A stretch of DNA of 64,000 nucleotides from Synechococcus sp. CBW1004 (GTDB lineage: Bacteria; Cyanobacteriota; Cyanobacteriia; PCC-6307; Cyanobiaceae). The notes beneath the pieces are model-generated. The model worked only from the letters and a program-made list of their open reading frames with translations. It ran no database searches and had not been told where the DNA came from. The stretch is from the NCBI RefSeq assembly GCF_015840715.1, contig NZ_CP060397.1, positions 3,058,686 through 3,122,685 of the forward strand, given 5' to 3'. Positions 46,929 to 57,861 of this stretch are shown piece after piece. Within the stretch, counting starts at the first letter, position 1, and every line of letters starts with the position of its first letter. The position numbers and the translations under genes are program-made.

Positions 46929-49004
46929 TCAGGAGTTGCCCTGATTCTTGGAAATGATGGCTTCCGCCACATTGCGAGGAACTTCCTCGTAATGGCTGAA
47001 CTCCATCGAGAAAATACCCCGACCCTGAGTCATGGATCGGAGCTGGGTGGCGTAGCCGAACATCTCGGCCAGAGGCACCTTGGCCTGGACCTTGGACTGA
47101 CCGTCATCGACGGACTGCCCTTCGACCTGGCCGCGGCGGGAGGAGAGATCGCCGATGACGGAACCGAGGAAATCCTCCGGAACCTCCACCTCGACCTTCA
47201 TCATCGGCTCAAGCAGCACAGGGTTGCACTTCTTGACGCCGTCCTTGAAGGCCATGGAGCCGGCGATCTTGAACGCCATTTCCGAAGAGTCGACGTCGTG
47301 ATACGAACCGTCGACCATGGTGACCTTCACATCGATCATCGGGAAACCTGCAATCACGCCGGACTGGCAGGTTTCCTTCATGCCGGCTTCGGCCGGACCG
47401 ATGTATTCCTTGGGAACGATGCCGCCAACAATCTTGTTGACGAACTCGAACCCTGAACCCGGCTCGCCGGGCTCCATTTCGATCACCACATGGCCGTACT
47501 GGCCCTTGCCACCGGTCTGACGGGCGAATTTGCCTTCACCCTTGGCCTTGGCGCGGATGGTTTCACGATAGGAAACCTGCGGAGCGCCGATGTTGGCCTC
47601 AACCTTGAACTCCCGCAGCATGCGGTCCACCAGGATTTCCAGGTGAAGCTCGCCCATGCCGGCGATCACGGTCTGGCTTGTTTCCGGGTCCGTGGAAACC
47701 CGGAAGGTCGGATCTTCCTCGGAGAGGGCGGTGAGGGCCTTGGAGAGCTTCTCCATATCGCCCTTCGTCTTGGGCTCAACGGCAACTGAAATGACCGGCT
47801 CGGGGATGAACAGCGACTCGAGAATGATCGGGTCGTTGTCGACGCAGAGGGTATCCCCAGTGGTGGTGTCCTTGAGGCCGAGCACGGCTCCGAGATCGCC
47901 GGCTCGCAGCTCGTCGACCTCTTCGCGATCATCGGCTTTGAGGATGATCAGGCGGGAGATGCGCTCCTTCTTGTCCTTGGTGGAGTTCAACACATAGCTG
48001 CCCTTCTGCAGCACGCCCGAATAGACGCGTACGAAGGTGAGCTTGCCGAACGGATCGGACATCACCTTGAAGGCCAGGGCACTGAATGGAGCGCTGTCGT
48101 CGGCAGGGCGCACGGCTTCGCTGCCATCGGGCAGCACACCCTGGATCGGGGGCACATCCACCGGCGCCGGCAGGAAGTCCACCACTGCGTCAAGAAGCAG
48201 CTGGACGCCCTTGTTCTTGAAGGCGGAGCCGCACAGCATCGGCACCAGGCCATGCTTCAACACACCCTCGCGAATGCCGTCGCGCAGTTGCTCTTCGCTC
48301 AACTCACCCTTGTCGAAGAATTCTTCGATCAAGGCTTCGTCCGTCTCGGCAACCGCTTCCATCAGCACGTTGCGCCATTCAGCCGCTTCATCAGCCATGG
48401 CGGCAGGGATGTCGGTCTCTTCGATGTCCTTGCCGAGGTCATCCTTGTAGATGAAGGCACGGTTCTTGACGAGGTCGACGATGCCGCTCAGTTCACCTTC
48501 GGCGCCGATCGGCAGCTGGATGGGCACAGCCTTGGCCTTGAGGCGGTCCTTGATCTGACCGTGCACCTTCAGGAAGTCGGCGCCGGTCCGGTCCATCTTA
48601 TTGACGAACACCATCCGGGGCACGTTGTAGCGATCCGCCTGCCGCCACACCGTTTCGGATTGGGGCTGAACGCCGCCGACGGCGCAGAACACCGCAATCA
48701 CACCGTCAAGGACACGCATCGAGCGCTCCACTTCGATCGTGAAATCGACGTGGCCAGGGGTGTCAATGATATTGATGCGGTGATCCTTCCAGCTGGTGGA
48801 AATTGCCGCCGCGGTGATCGTGATGCCACGCTCCCGTTCCTGCACCATCCAGTCGGTCACGGCAGCACCGTCGTGGACTTCGCCCATCTTGTGGACGACA
48901 CCGGAATAGAAGAGGATCCGCTCGGTTGTGGTGGTCTTGCCCGCGTCGATGTGAGCGGCGATGCCGATATTTCTGACGCGTTCGAGGGGGTAGGCGCGGG
49001 CCAC
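46929..49004 (-). CDS. fusA: Elongation factor G
   Basis: A 691-residue translocase GTPase. The start is GTG 49004, giving [20 protein letters not shown] with the G1 motif [13 protein letters not shown] directly after, as in its cyanobacterial homologues. G3 is [15 protein letters not shown] and G4 is [13 protein letters not shown]. All five domains are present, ending [18 protein letters not shown]. Confidence 0.98.
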   Translation of the reverse strand: MARAYPLERVRNIGIAAHIDAGKTTTTERILFYSGVVHKMGEVHDGAAVTDWMVQERERGITITAAAISTSWKDHRINIIDTPGHVDFTIEVERSMRVLDGVIAVFCAVGGVQPQSETVWRQADRYNVPRMVFVNKMDRTGADFLKVHGQIKDRLKAKAVPIQLPIGAEGELSGIVDLVKNRAFIYKDDLGKDIEETDIPAAMADEAAEWRNVLMEAVAETDEALIEEFFDKGELSEEQLRDGIREGVLKHGLVPMLCGSAFKNKGVQLLLDAVVDFLPAPVDVPPIQGVLPDGSEAVRPADDSAPFSALAFKVMSDPFGKLTFVRVYSGVLQKGSYVLNSTKDKKERISRLIILKADDREEVDELRAGDLGAVLGLKDTTTGDTLCVDNDPIILESLFIPEPVISVAVEPKTKGDMEKLSKALTALSEEDPTFRVSTDPETSQTVIAGMGELHLEILVDRMLREFKVEANIGAPQVSYRETIRAKAKGEGKFARQTGGKGQYGHVVIEMEPGEPGSGFEFVNKIVGGIVPKEYIGPAEAGMKETCQSGVIAGFPMIDVKVTMVDGSYHDVDSSEMAFKIAGSMAFKDGVKKCNPVLLEPMMKVEVEVPEDFLGSVIGDLSSRRGQVEGQSVDDGQSKVQAKVPLAEMFGYATQLRSMTQGRGIFSMEFSHYEEVPRNVAEAIISKNQGNS

Positions 49005-49117
49005 TGCGGTAGGTCTCCGGGTTGGGGTCGACAAAAAACGGGCATCACTTTACAGATCGGCCGCGGAGGCGGCCGGAGGGAGACGGTGCGGCCCAGGCGA
49101 CCGCTCCCTGGGAGAGA

Positions 49118-49588
49118 TCAGTAGCGGTAGTGGGCGAAAGCCTTGTTCGCTTCCGCCATCTTGTGGGTCTCCTCGCGCTTGCGAACGGCACTGCCGGTTT
49201 CGTTGGCCGCGTCCATCAGCTCACCCGCCAGCTTCTGGGCCATCGAGCGGCCGTTGCGGGCGCGGGAGTAGTTGACCAGCCAGCGCAGGGCCATGGCGGT
49301 GCCCCGGTCCTGACGCACCTCCATCGGGACCTGGTAGGTGGCGCCGCCGACGCGCCGGGCGCGCACTTCCACCAGCGGGGTGGCGTTGCGGACGGCAGTC
49401 TCGAACAGTTCCAGAGGGTCGCCGCCGGTGCGCTCGCCGATCAGGCTGAAGGCGTCGGAGAGGATCCGCTGAGCAGTGGATTTCTTGCCGTGCTTCATCA
49501 GCCGGGCCACGATCATCGAGGCCAGACGGCTGTTGAACTGCGGATCGGGCAGGACGGGGCGCTTCTCGGCAGCGTTGCGGCGGGACAT
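49118..49588 (-). CDS. rpsG: 30S ribosomal protein S7
   Basis: 156 residues, full length ([38 protein letters not shown]). Binds the head of 16S rRNA. Second gene of the str operon. Confidence 0.98.
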   Translation of the reverse strand: MSRRNAAEKRPVLPDPQFNSRLASMIVARLMKHGKKSTAQRILSDAFSLIGERTGGDPLELFETAVRNATPLVEVRARRVGGATYQVPMEVRQDRGTAMALRWLVNYSRARNGRSMAQKLAGELMDAANETGSAVRKREETHKMAEANKAFAHYRY

Positions 49589-49656
49589 GGAACGGGGGAG
49601 GAAATGGCGGGGGAGACGAAGGAGGGAAGCCGGTCCCGTCGCGGGACGCGTTGGCT

Positions 49657-50031
49657 TCAGGACTTGGGCGTCTTGGCGCCGTACTTGGAGCGGGACTGGC
49701 GCCGGTCCTTCACCCCGGCGGTGTCGAGCGTGCCGCGGATGATGTGATAGCGGACGCCGGGCAGGTCCTTGACACGGCCGCCCCGGATCAGCACCACCGA
49801 GTGCTCCTGGAGGTTGTGGCCGATGCCGGGGATGTAGGCGGTGACCTCAAACCCGGAGGTGAGCCGCACGCGAGCCACCTTGCGCAGGGCCGAGTTCGGC
49901 TTCTTCGGGGTGGAGGTGTACACGCGGGTGCACACACCGCGACGCTCCGGGCAGGAGCGCAGGGCGGGGGACTTGGTCTTGCGGGTGAGGCGCTGTCGCT
50001 CGGTGCGGATCAGCTGCTGAATGGTGGGCAT
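49657..50031 (-). CDS. rpsL: 30S ribosomal protein S12
   Basis: 124 residues, full length, at the decoding centre. The streptomycin-region segments [20 protein letters not shown] and [10 protein letters not shown] are wild-type-like, with the lysine of KKPNSA in place. First gene of the str operon; its promoter must lie in the 75-base gap to the IscA-like gene or beyond. Confidence 0.98.
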   Translation of the reverse strand: MPTIQQLIRTERQRLTRKTKSPALRSCPERRGVCTRVYTSTPKKPNSALRKVARVRLTSGFEVTAYIPGIGHNLQEHSVVLIRGGRVKDLPGVRYHIIRGTLDTAGVKDRRQSRSKYGAKTPKS

Positions 50032-50106
50032 CGAGGGCCGTCAGGGCTGGGCTTCGTGACTAGTCGTGGCGAACAGGTCGGGCATCCGACCGATTTCGAC
50101 AATCCG

Positions 50107-50457
50107 TCACCTTACTTCCCCGCCGTCCCCCCGACTGAAGGAGGCGCCGCAGGCGCAGCAGCGCACCCCCTCCGCCGCGCGGATCAGGAAGCCACCACCG
50201 CTGAGATCGCCCTTGTAGTCGAGCAGCAGGCCCGCCAGCAGCGGCACCTGTTCAGGTGGCGCATGCAGGGTGACGCCATCGGCGCGGGCCAGCGGCGCGC
50301 CCGCCAGATGGCCCGGCCGCAGGCGGATCGCCCAGCGCTCGCAGCTGCCTTCGAGGAGATCCAGGTGCATCAGTCCCGGCGTTCCGGCGACCGCCGCCTG
50401 ACGGCTCAGTTCCGCGGCGGCGGCGGCGGTGATGCGCAGGTTGTGGCCCCGGATCAC
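50107..50457 (-). CDS. HesB/IscA-like iron-sulfur carrier
   Basis: A 116-residue A-type scaffold-like protein. The first conserved cysteine is in EGSCERW, and the C-terminal pair is in RCCACGASF, where the usual CGC is CAC and an extra cysteine precedes it. The core YKGDLSGGGFLI resembles the family's strand. It may carry Fe-S clusters to targets such as those in PSI, but the altered motif makes the role uncertain. Confidence 0.65.
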   Translation of the reverse strand: MIRGHNLRITAAAAAELSRQAAVAGTPGLMHLDLLEGSCERWAIRLRPGHLAGAPLARADGVTLHAPPEQVPLLAGLLLDYKGDLSGGGFLIRAAEGVRCCACGASFSRGDGGEVR

Positions 50458-50488
50458 GGTGGCGGCAGAGCAGGTGAAGGGCAGTCTG

Positions 50489-52438
50489 TCAGCTGCCGGT
50501 GTCGCCGCCGCCCACCATCGCGTCGTTGCCCCAGCCCGCCTGTCGCGGCTGGGATCCCTGGCGGAGCACCAGCCCCAGGCCGTTGTGGATCGAGGCCGAC
50601 ACCCCGCGCCCCTTGACCGCGTGGCTGCCTCCCATCACCAGGCCCGTGGAGCTGCCGCCGTCGAGGTTGAGGGCATCCCGCACCCCCAGGCGCTGCAGCA
50701 GGACCGCTGTTTCAGACAGGGTCGGGCCGGCATCGCCGACGCCCTCCAGGGTCAGCAGCAGCAGTCGCCGGCCGTCACTGGCCACCACGGTGCGTGGTGC
50801 CGCCTGGCTCAGAAAGGCGGAGCTGAAGCCCTCGCTTGCCCCCTGCAGTGCGATGCGGCCGTCCTGCAGCAGCAGTGGTCCGCCGCCGATCACATTCGGC
50901 GCGCTTCCGAGTGGATCGCTGGGGCGGCTGTCCAGCTGCAGGGGCTCGCCCTCACTCCAGGGGGGCACGCTGCCGCCCCTTCCCACCACCAGCATGTCGC
51001 CGCCGGCCAGGGGCACCCCAGCGGCCAGGCGGGAGCCGTCCAGGCGCTGCACCACCACGCCGCCGCGCACCAGCACGGCGCTCTCGCCATTGCTGAGGGC
51101 GCGGTACCAGGGCCCCCAGTCGGCGGTGTAACGGCTCAGGCCCTTCTGCACGTACCCGCTGTTGAGCACCATCAACGGCCAGCGGTTGCCGTTGCGATCG
51201 ATCAGCGTTTCCTGCAGCTGCAGCCGGCCGAAGCGGGGCAGCTGGCCCGGCTGCCAGCCGAGGGCGCCGCGGTTGAGGATCGGCCCTGACAGCCAGCGGC
51301 CGTCCTCGCGCAGAGCCCCGAGAGGCAGGCGGCGCACCCGGTTGAAGTAACCGCCGTTGACAGCCACCAGCGCATCCCAGCGGCGGGCGAGGTTGGGCAG
51401 GAGGCTGAGGCCCTCCATGCCGTCATCACGGCGCAGGGTGCGCAGCTCCAGCGGGGCCGAGTTCGGATCGATGCTGACGACGTTGAGGCGGACGCTGCCA
51501 TCGCCGATCGGCAGCACCCGGCGGTCCCAGGTGACGCTGCTGCCCAGCAGGGACTGCAGCCGTGGATCGAAGGCGACGGCAGGGCTGGGGCCGCTGGCCG
51601 CCCCTCCGCCGCTGTCGGGAAGATCGATCACCACCCGGGGTGGGGCTCCCAGGGTGAACACCCGGGCCGCCGTGCCGCGGCCAGCCAGGGCCAGGCTCAG
51701 CCGATCCTCCTGCTGACGACCCGCCAGTCCGAGACCCTGCAGGGCCTGCCGCTGGGAGGGATCGCTCTGAAGGTCAAGGGCCACCGCTTCGCCTTCACGG
51801 CTCACCAGGGCCGGGCCGTCGAGGTCGAGCACGATCCGGCGAGGCCCGGGGGTGCGTGAGCTGCGCACCTGCACCAGACGCGGGGGCGGCAGCGACAGGC
51901 TCAGGGCGTCCCCCATGACGCTGAGTCCGACGCCGCTGGCCCGCAGCAGGTCCCCCACCTCCACGGCCACTTCGTCCTGCAGGGGCTGCTGCTCGCCGGG
52001 GGGCACCAGCTGGGAGCGGCCGAACCACTCCAGCTCGAGGGTGCCGTCGGGGCGGCTGCGGCTGCTGAATCCCAGTTGACCCTGCAGCACCTCCAGGGGC
52101 AGCCAGAGCTCTCCCGGCTGGCCAGGGCCGGCGCCGTTGATCAGCCAGGCCGCCCGTTGCTCCAGGCCGTTCAGGCGCAGGCGGGTGCCCTGCTGCGGGC
52201 GGGCGGCCGCTGCCCTGCCGGGCGAGGTCCGCCCGTTCTGGGGGCTGGGGCCCGGTGCCGGTGGTGTTCCAGTCGTCCGCCGTTGCCCGGGTCTGAATGT
52301 CTGGCTCAGGGTCGCGGGGCCTGCGAGGGCGGCCGGCGGTGGCAGCGCCGCGTTGCCGCGTGGAGCGGCCGTTGCCGCGGGCAGAACCGGGCTCAGCAGC
52401 AGGGGGACCGCCAGGGCGGACCAGGGGGCCTTCGCCAT
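50489..52438 (-). CDS. Exported phosphodiester glycosidase (NAGPA-domain) protein
   Basis: A 649-residue protein with an N-terminal signal peptide (WSALAVPLLLSPVLPAATAAP), a Pro-rich linker, an AMIN/copper amine oxidase-like middle (RIVLDLDGPALVSREGEA), and a C-terminal NAGPA domain (ALVAVNGGYFNRVRRLPLGA, ALNLDGGSSTGLVMGG). NAGPA domains cleave sugar phosphodiesters; in cyanobacteria such proteins probably act on cell-envelope glycans. Divergent from gltB. Confidence 0.82.
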   Translation of the reverse strand: MAKAPWSALAVPLLLSPVLPAATAAPRGNAALPPPAALAGPATLSQTFRPGQRRTTGTPPAPGPSPQNGRTSPGRAAAARPQQGTRLRLNGLEQRAAWLINGAGPGQPGELWLPLEVLQGQLGFSSRSRPDGTLELEWFGRSQLVPPGEQQPLQDEVAVEVGDLLRASGVGLSVMGDALSLSLPPPRLVQVRSSRTPGPRRIVLDLDGPALVSREGEAVALDLQSDPSQRQALQGLGLAGRQQEDRLSLALAGRGTAARVFTLGAPPRVVIDLPDSGGGAASGPSPAVAFDPRLQSLLGSSVTWDRRVLPIGDGSVRLNVVSIDPNSAPLELRTLRRDDGMEGLSLLPNLARRWDALVAVNGGYFNRVRRLPLGALREDGRWLSGPILNRGALGWQPGQLPRFGRLQLQETLIDRNGNRWPLMVLNSGYVQKGLSRYTADWGPWYRALSNGESAVLVRGGVVVQRLDGSRLAAGVPLAGGDMLVVGRGGSVPPWSEGEPLQLDSRPSDPLGSAPNVIGGGPLLLQDGRIALQGASEGFSSAFLSQAAPRTVVASDGRRLLLLTLEGVGDAGPTLSETAVLLQRLGVRDALNLDGGSSTGLVMGGSHAVKGRGVSASIHNGLGLVLRQGSQPRQAGWGNDAMVGGGDTGS

Positions 52439-52569
52439 CGGCGCGGAAGCAGCGTCACCGACGCTAGCCAGCTCGGTCTGCTCCGAACAGAGGGGCGCGA
52501 TGCTGCTGCCTAGGATCAGCTCTCGCTTCGGTGGTTCATCGCCATCCAGCAGCGTTGTTCCTCTGCGCC

Positions 52570-55500
52570 ATGGCACTCACGCCACGGCCTCCCGATTTCG
52601 AGTCCATGCCCCACTCCTGCGTTCCCGTCTGGCCCCATCGCGACAGCCCCGCGCCGGCGGCGGTGGCCGGCGAGAAGGATGCCTGTGGGGTCGGTTTTCT
52701 GGCGTCCCTGAAGGGTGAGGCCAGCCATTGGGTGCTGCAGCAGGCCCTGCGAGGTCTCGGCTGCATGGAGCACCGGGGCGGCTGCGGCGGCGATGGCGAT
52801 TCCGGCGACGGCGCCGGCGTCCTTTGTGGGATCCCGTGGGCTTACCTGGAGGCCGTCTGGCCGGAGGCGGCCGCCTCGACAGGCGCCTCCCGTGGCCTTG
52901 GCATGGTGTTCATGCCGGCCGATGCGGCCCGGCGTGAGCAGGCCCGCCTGTTCTGCGCCGAGGAGGCCGCCAAGCTGGGCCTGCGCAGCCTGGGCTGGCG
53001 GGGTGTTCCGGTGGATCCGGCCGTGCTCGGTCCGATGGCACGCTCCACCGCGCCGGTGATCGAACAGTGGCTGATCGGCAGCGACCAGGATGGTGATGCC
53101 CTGGAGGCTCTGCTGTTCCGCCTGCGTCGCCGCTGTGGCGACCGGGCCCGCGACGCCTGGGGCGCCGGCGCCACCGATCTCTATTTCACGTCACTCAGCG
53201 GTCGCACCCTCGTCTACAAGGGCATGGTGCGCTCGGAAGTGCTCGCGGCCTTCTACGCCGACCTGCGCGATGAGCGCTTCGCGGTCACCTTCGCGGTCTA
53301 CCACCGCCGCTTCAGCACCAACACCCTGCCTCGCTGGCCCCTCGCCCAGCCGATGCGGCTGCTGGGCCACAACGGCGAGATCAACACGCTGCTGGGCAAC
53401 CTGAACTGGGCCCGTGCCTCGGAGGCCAGCCTGGATGCCGTCTGGGGTGAAGCGGCCGCCGACCTCAGGCCGGTGGTGAATGCGGCCTTCAGCGATTCCG
53501 CCAACCTTGACGCCACCCTCGAGCTGCTGGTGCGCAGCGGCCGGCCGATCACCGAAAGCCTGCTGACGCTGGTGCCAGAGGCCTTCCGCGACCAGCCGGA
53601 GCTGGCTGACAAGCCCGGCATCACCGCCTTCTACGAGTATTCGGCCTGCACCCAGGAGCCCTGGGATGGCCCGGCCCTGTTGGTGTTCGCCGACGGCCGC
53701 AGCGTCGGCGCCACGCTCGATCGCAACGGCCTGCGGCCGGCCCGCTACTGCATCACCAGCGACGGCTACGTCGTGATGGGCTCCGAAACCGGGGTGGTGG
53801 AGCTCGAGGAGAGCCGCATCGTCGAGAAGGGGCGCCTCGGCCCCGGTCAGATGCTGGCCGTGGATCTCGAGCAGGGACGCCTGCTGCACAACTGGGAGGT
53901 GAAGGAGGAGGTGGCCGCCCGGCACCCCTACGCCGCCTGGTTGGAGGAGCATCGCCGCTCGCTCACGGGCCAGCCCTGGCAGCAGGAGCGTCAGCTGGGC
54001 GACCTGGAGCTGCTGCAGAAGCAGACCGCGTTCGGCTTCACCGCCGAGGACCTCGAACTGGTGATCGAGGACATGGCTGGCGCCGCCAAGGAGCCCACCT
54101 ACTGCATGGGCGACGACATCCCCCTGGCGGTGCTCTCCGGCAAGCCCCACCTGCTGTTCGACTACTTCAAGCAGCGCTTCGCCCAGGTCACCAATCCGCC
54201 GATCGACCCCCTGCGCGAAAAGCTGGTGATGAGCCTGGAGATGCATCTGGGCAAGCGCGGCTCACCCCTGCGTCCCGAACCGTCTTCCGCGGCGGTGCTG
54301 CATCTGGCCACACCGATCCTCAACGAGGCGGAGCTGGCGGCGGTGGGTGCCCAGGGAATCCCTGCCACCACCCTGTCCACGCTGATGCCCATCACAAGCG
54401 GTCCCTCGGCTCTCGAGGCCGCGCTGCAGCGCCTGAAGGCGGAGGCCGAAGCGGCGGTGCGCGCCGGCCGGCAGATCCTGGTGCTTTCCGATCGCCATGG
54501 CCTTGACGGTCAGCCGGGCGGCATCAACGCCACCACCTCCTATGTGCCGCCGTTGCTGGCGGTGGGGGCGGTCCACCATCACCTGCTCGACCTGGGCCTG
54601 AGGCTGCAGGCCTCGCTGGTGGTCGACACCGCTCAGTGCTGGAGCACCCATCATCTGGCCTGCCTGATCGGGTTCGGCGCCAGCGCCGTCTGCCCCTGGC
54701 TCACCTGGGAGACCACCCGTCACTGGCTGGCCCATCCGCGCACCCAGAAGCTGATCGAGACCGGCAAGCTTCCGACCATCAGCGTCGATCAGGCTCAGGC
54801 CAATGTGCGCAAGGCCCTTGAGGATGGTCTGCGCAAGATCCTCTCCAAGATCGGCATCTCACTGCTGGCCAGCTATCACGGCGCCCAGATCTTCGAGGCG
54901 ATCGGTATCGGCGCCGATCTGATCGCGCTGGCCTTCAAAGGCACCACCAGCCGTGTCGCCGGTCTCAGCCTCCCGGAGCTCGCCAACGAGACCTTCACCT
55001 TCCACAGCAAGGCCTTCCCCGAGCTCGACCGCAGCAAGCTCGAGTTCATGGGCTTCGTGCAGTACCGCACCGGCGGTGAGTACCACATGAACAGCCCCGA
55101 GATGGCCAAGGCCCTGCATGCCGCCGTCAAGGCGGGTCCGGGCTACGACCACTTCACCACCTATCAGACCCTGCTCGAGAACCGGCCGGTGACCGCCCTG
55201 CGGGACCTCCTGGAGCTGAAGACCGCGGCGACGCCGCTCCCGATCGAACAGGTGGAGAGCATCGAGAGCATCTGCGCCCGTTTCTGCACCGGCGGCATGA
55301 GCCTGGGTGCCCTGTCACGGGAGGCCCATGAAGTGCTCGCCGTGGCGATGAACCGCATCGGCGGCAAGAGCAACAGCGGCGAGGGTGGCGAGGATCCAGC
55401 CCGCTATCACCCCCTCGATGACGTGGACGTCGAGGGCCGCTCGGCCACCCTGCCCACCATCAAAGGGCTGCGCAACGGCGACAGCGCCTGCTCAGCGATC

Positions 55501-57213
55501 AAGCAGATCGCCTCGGGTCGCTTTGGGGTCACTCCCGAATACCTCCGCAGCGGCAGGCAGCTGGAGATCAAGGTGGCCCAGGGAGCCAAGCCCGGCGAAG
55601 GCGGCCAGCTGCCCGGTCCGAAGGTGGATCCCTACATCGCGTGGCTGCGCAACAGCAAGCCGGGGGTCGGCCTGATCTCGCCGCCGCCCCACCACGACAT
55701 CTATTCGATCGAGGATCTTGCCCAGCTGATCCACGACCTGCACCAGGTGCACCCCGCTGCCAAGGTGAGCGTCAAGCTGGTGGCTGAGATCGGCATCGGC
55801 ACGATCGCGGCCGGGGTGGCCAAGGCCAACGCCGACGTGATCCAGATCTCCGGCCACGACGGCGGCACCGGTGCCTCGCCGCTGAGCTCCATCAAGCATG
55901 CCGGCGGCCCCTGGGAGCTGGGCCTCACCGAGGTGCACCGCGCCCTGTTGGAGAACGGCCTGCGCGACCGGGTGCTGCTGCGCGCCGACGGCGGCCTCAA
56001 GACCGGCTGGGACGTGATCATCGCCGCCCTGCTCGGCGCCGAGGAATACGGCTTCGGTTCGATCGCGATGATCGCTGAGGGCTGCATCATGGCCCGCGTG
56101 TGCCACACCAACAACTGCCCGGTGGGCGTCGCCACCCAGAAGGAGGCGCTGCGTAAGCGCTTCACCGGTCTCCCCGAGCACGTCGTCAACTTCTTCCTGT
56201 TTGTGGCCGAGGAGGTGCGCCAGCTGATGAGCGTGCTCGGCGTGGCGCGCATGGAGGATCTGATCGGCCGCAGCGATCTGCTGCGGCCGCGGTCCGTGCA
56301 GCTGGCCAAGACCCGGTCCCTGGACCTCTCCTGTCTGCTGGATCCGATTCCGGCGGCCGTCGATCGCGGCTGGCTGCACCACGACGCCGAGGCCCATGGC
56401 AATGGCCCGGTGCTTGAGGACCAGTTGCTGGCCGATCCCGAGCTGGTGGCCGCGATCGAAGGCCATGGCCGGGTGGACCGCATCATCCCGATCGTCAACA
56501 CCGATCGCTCGGTGTGCGCCCGCCTCGGGGGCGAGATCGCCGCCCGCCACGGCAACAAGGGCTTCCAGGGGCAGCTCGATCTCACCTTCGAAGGGGCGGC
56601 AGGTCAGAGCTTCGGTGCCTTCAGCGTCCAGGGCATGAATGTGCGGCTGGTCGGCGAGGCGAATGACTACGTCGGCAAGGGCATCAATGGCGGCCGCATC
56701 ACCGTGGTGCCGCCTGCCGGTGTCAACGATCCGGGAAGCCAGGTGATCCTGGGCAACACCTGCCTGTACGGAGCCACGGGCGGCGAGCTGTTCGCACTGG
56801 GCCGCGTCGGTGAGCGCTTCGCCGTGCGCAACAGCGGCTGCCGCACGGTTGTCGAGGGTGCCGGCGACCACTGCTGCGAATACATGACCGGCGGTGTGGT
56901 GGTGGTGCTGGGCAGCACCGGCCGCAACGTGGGTGCCGGCATGACCGGGGGCGTCACCTTCCTGCTCGATGAGAACGGTGGTGTCAGCGAGCGGGTGAAT
57001 CCCGAGATCGTGGGGATCCATCCGCTCGAGACCCCTGAGCAGGAGGCCCTGCTGAGGCCGCTTCTCGAGGCTCATCTGGAGGCCACCGGCAGTGCCAGGG
57101 CAGCTGCGATCCTGGCCGACTGGGCCAGCTCGAAGGGCCGTTTCAAGGTGCTGGTTCCGCCGAGTGAGAAGGCCACCGTCGGCCTGGCCGAGCGACAGGC
57201 GGTGACGGTCTGA
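52570..57213 (+). CDS. gltB: Glutamate synthase, ferredoxin-type large chain
   Basis: A 1547-residue glutamate synthase that makes two glutamates from glutamine and 2-oxoglutarate with ferredoxin as donor. The amidotransferase nucleophile cysteine is in EKDACGVGFLAS. The FMN/synthase domain has GGKSNSGEGGEDPARY and HDGGTGASPLSSIKHAG, and the [3Fe-4S] cysteines are in CIMARVCHTNNCPVG. The C-terminal GXGXG helix is NSGCRTVVEGAGDHCCEYMT. The start follows the annotated cyanobacterial form MALTP; upstream residues to 52531 are unlikely. A stem-loop follows the stop. Confidence 0.97.
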   Translation: MALTPRPPDFESMPHSCVPVWPHRDSPAPAAVAGEKDACGVGFLASLKGEASHWVLQQALRGLGCMEHRGGCGGDGDSGDGAGVLCGIPWAYLEAVWPEAAASTGASRGLGMVFMPADAARREQARLFCAEEAAKLGLRSLGWRGVPVDPAVLGPMARSTAPVIEQWLIGSDQDGDALEALLFRLRRRCGDRARDAWGAGATDLYFTSLSGRTLVYKGMVRSEVLAAFYADLRDERFAVTFAVYHRRFSTNTLPRWPLAQPMRLLGHNGEINTLLGNLNWARASEASLDAVWGEAAADLRPVVNAAFSDSANLDATLELLVRSGRPITESLLTLVPEAFRDQPELADKPGITAFYEYSACTQEPWDGPALLVFADGRSVGATLDRNGLRPARYCITSDGYVVMGSETGVVELEESRIVEKGRLGPGQMLAVDLEQGRLLHNWEVKEEVAARHPYAAWLEEHRRSLTGQPWQQERQLGDLELLQKQTAFGFTAEDLELVIEDMAGAAKEPTYCMGDDIPLAVLSGKPHLLFDYFKQRFAQVTNPPIDPLREKLVMSLEMHLGKRGSPLRPEPSSAAVLHLATPILNEAELAAVGAQGIPATTLSTLMPITSGPSALEAALQRLKAEAEAAVRAGRQILVLSDRHGLDGQPGGINATTSYVPPLLAVGAVHHHLLDLGLRLQASLVVDTAQCWSTHHLACLIGFGASAVCPWLTWETTRHWLAHPRTQKLIETGKLPTISVDQAQANVRKALEDGLRKILSKIGISLLASYHGAQIFEAIGIGADLIALAFKGTTSRVAGLSLPELANETFTFHSKAFPELDRSKLEFMGFVQYRTGGEYHMNSPEMAKALHAAVKAGPGYDHFTTYQTLLENRPVTALRDLLELKTAATPLPIEQVESIESICARFCTGGMSLGALSREAHEVLAVAMNRIGGKSNSGEGGEDPARYHPLDDVDVEGRSATLPTIKGLRNGDSACSAIKQIASGRFGVTPEYLRSGRQLEIKVAQGAKPGEGGQLPGPKVDPYIAWLRNSKPGVGLISPPPHHDIYSIEDLAQLIHDLHQVHPAAKVSVKLVAEIGIGTIAAGVAKANADVIQISGHDGGTGASPLSSIKHAGGPWELGLTEVHRALLENGLRDRVLLRADGGLKTGWDVIIAALLGAEEYGFGSIAMIAEGCIMARVCHTNNCPVGVATQKEALRKRFTGLPEHVVNFFLFVAEEVRQLMSVLGVARMEDLIGRSDLLRPRSVQLAKTRSLDLSCLLDPIPAAVDRGWLHHDAEAHGNGPVLEDQLLADPELVAAIEGHGRVDRIIPIVNTDRSVCARLGGEIAARHGNKGFQGQLDLTFEGAAGQSFGAFSVQGMNVRLVGEANDYVGKGINGGRITVVPPAGVNDPGSQVILGNTCLYGATGGELFALGRVGERFAVRNSGCRTVVEGAGDHCCEYMTGGVVVVLGSTGRNVGAGMTGGVTFLLDENGGVSERVNPEIVGIHPLETPEQEALLRPLLEAHLEATGSARAAAILADWASSKGRFKVLVPPSEKATVGLAERQAVTV

Positions 57214-57220
57214 ACGGGCC

Positions 57221-57265
57221 CTCCCTCTCGCCGTGTCAGGACCGACTGGTGTGGCGAGAGGGGAG
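57221..57265 (+). terminator. Stem-loop after gltB
   Basis: CTCCCTCTCGCC (57221-57232) pairs with GGCGAGAGGGGAG (57253-57265). There is no T-run, so it may be a 3' stabiliser or a Rho-assisted end. Confidence 0.5.
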
Positions 57266-57355
57266 GTTGGTGGCATCAGCAGATTGCCGCCGACGGCGGC
57301 TGATCCGGCCGTGCAGGCCCTTGAGCCGTCCGGTGGCGGCCGGCAGGCTGAAGGT

Positions 57356-57697
57356 TCAGAAATCGTCGTAGACCCGCTCGAACATCGCGAAGGTCTCGTC
57401 GTTGTTCATGCCGGAGACGGCGATCGAAGCCCCGCCCAGTTTGTTGATGCAGCTCACCGCGAGGGCCAGGGGCTTGTCGCGATGGTCGGCATAGAAGAAC
57501 TGGCTGCCTTCTTCACCCAGAACTTCCTGATTTTCCGTGAAGCCGCTCTTGCCGGCGACCCGTTTTGCATTCTGGATGCAGGCTTCGCTACTGGCGATGC
57601 CAAGCACCAGATTGGTGTAGACATGTGGAATCGCTTCGGCTGATTGCGGCAGCGACAGCGACCCCAGCGCGGCCAGCAGCAGTCCTGTCTTGAGCAT
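57356..57697 (-). CDS. Small exported protein (DUF6180-like)
   Basis: A 113-residue protein with a clear signal peptide (MLKTGLLLAALGSLSLPQSAEA, shown by composition) and a short mature domain holding two cysteines (SSEACIQNAKR, LAVSCINKLGG). Tentatively DUF6180; function unknown. The ATG 57697 is preferred because it begins the signal peptide; upstream frame to 57784 is Arg-rich. Confidence 0.6.
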   Translation of the reverse strand: MLKTGLLLAALGSLSLPQSAEAIPHVYTNLVLGIASSEACIQNAKRVAGKSGFTENQEVLGEEGSQFFYADHRDKPLALAVSCINKLGGASIAVSGMNNDETFAMFERVYDDF

Positions 57698-57861
57698 GGA
57701 GAACAAGCGCCTCACTCGGGCTCGCTTCAGAGTAGCCAAGTCAGTGCATCTTTTCTCCCCACGCCAACCGCGCGTCAGGTTCACGGATCTCCGCGATGAG
57801 GGAAGAGCTACAGATGGTCAACATCAGGGTGCGGTCGTGCTCTGAGGCCTGTGGGCCTGGC

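Noticed and set aside
55492-57276. 594-codon frame opposite gltB
   Set aside because: Antisense shadow; residues such as repeated AAxH and no recognisable fold, while the plus strand encodes intact glutamate synthase.
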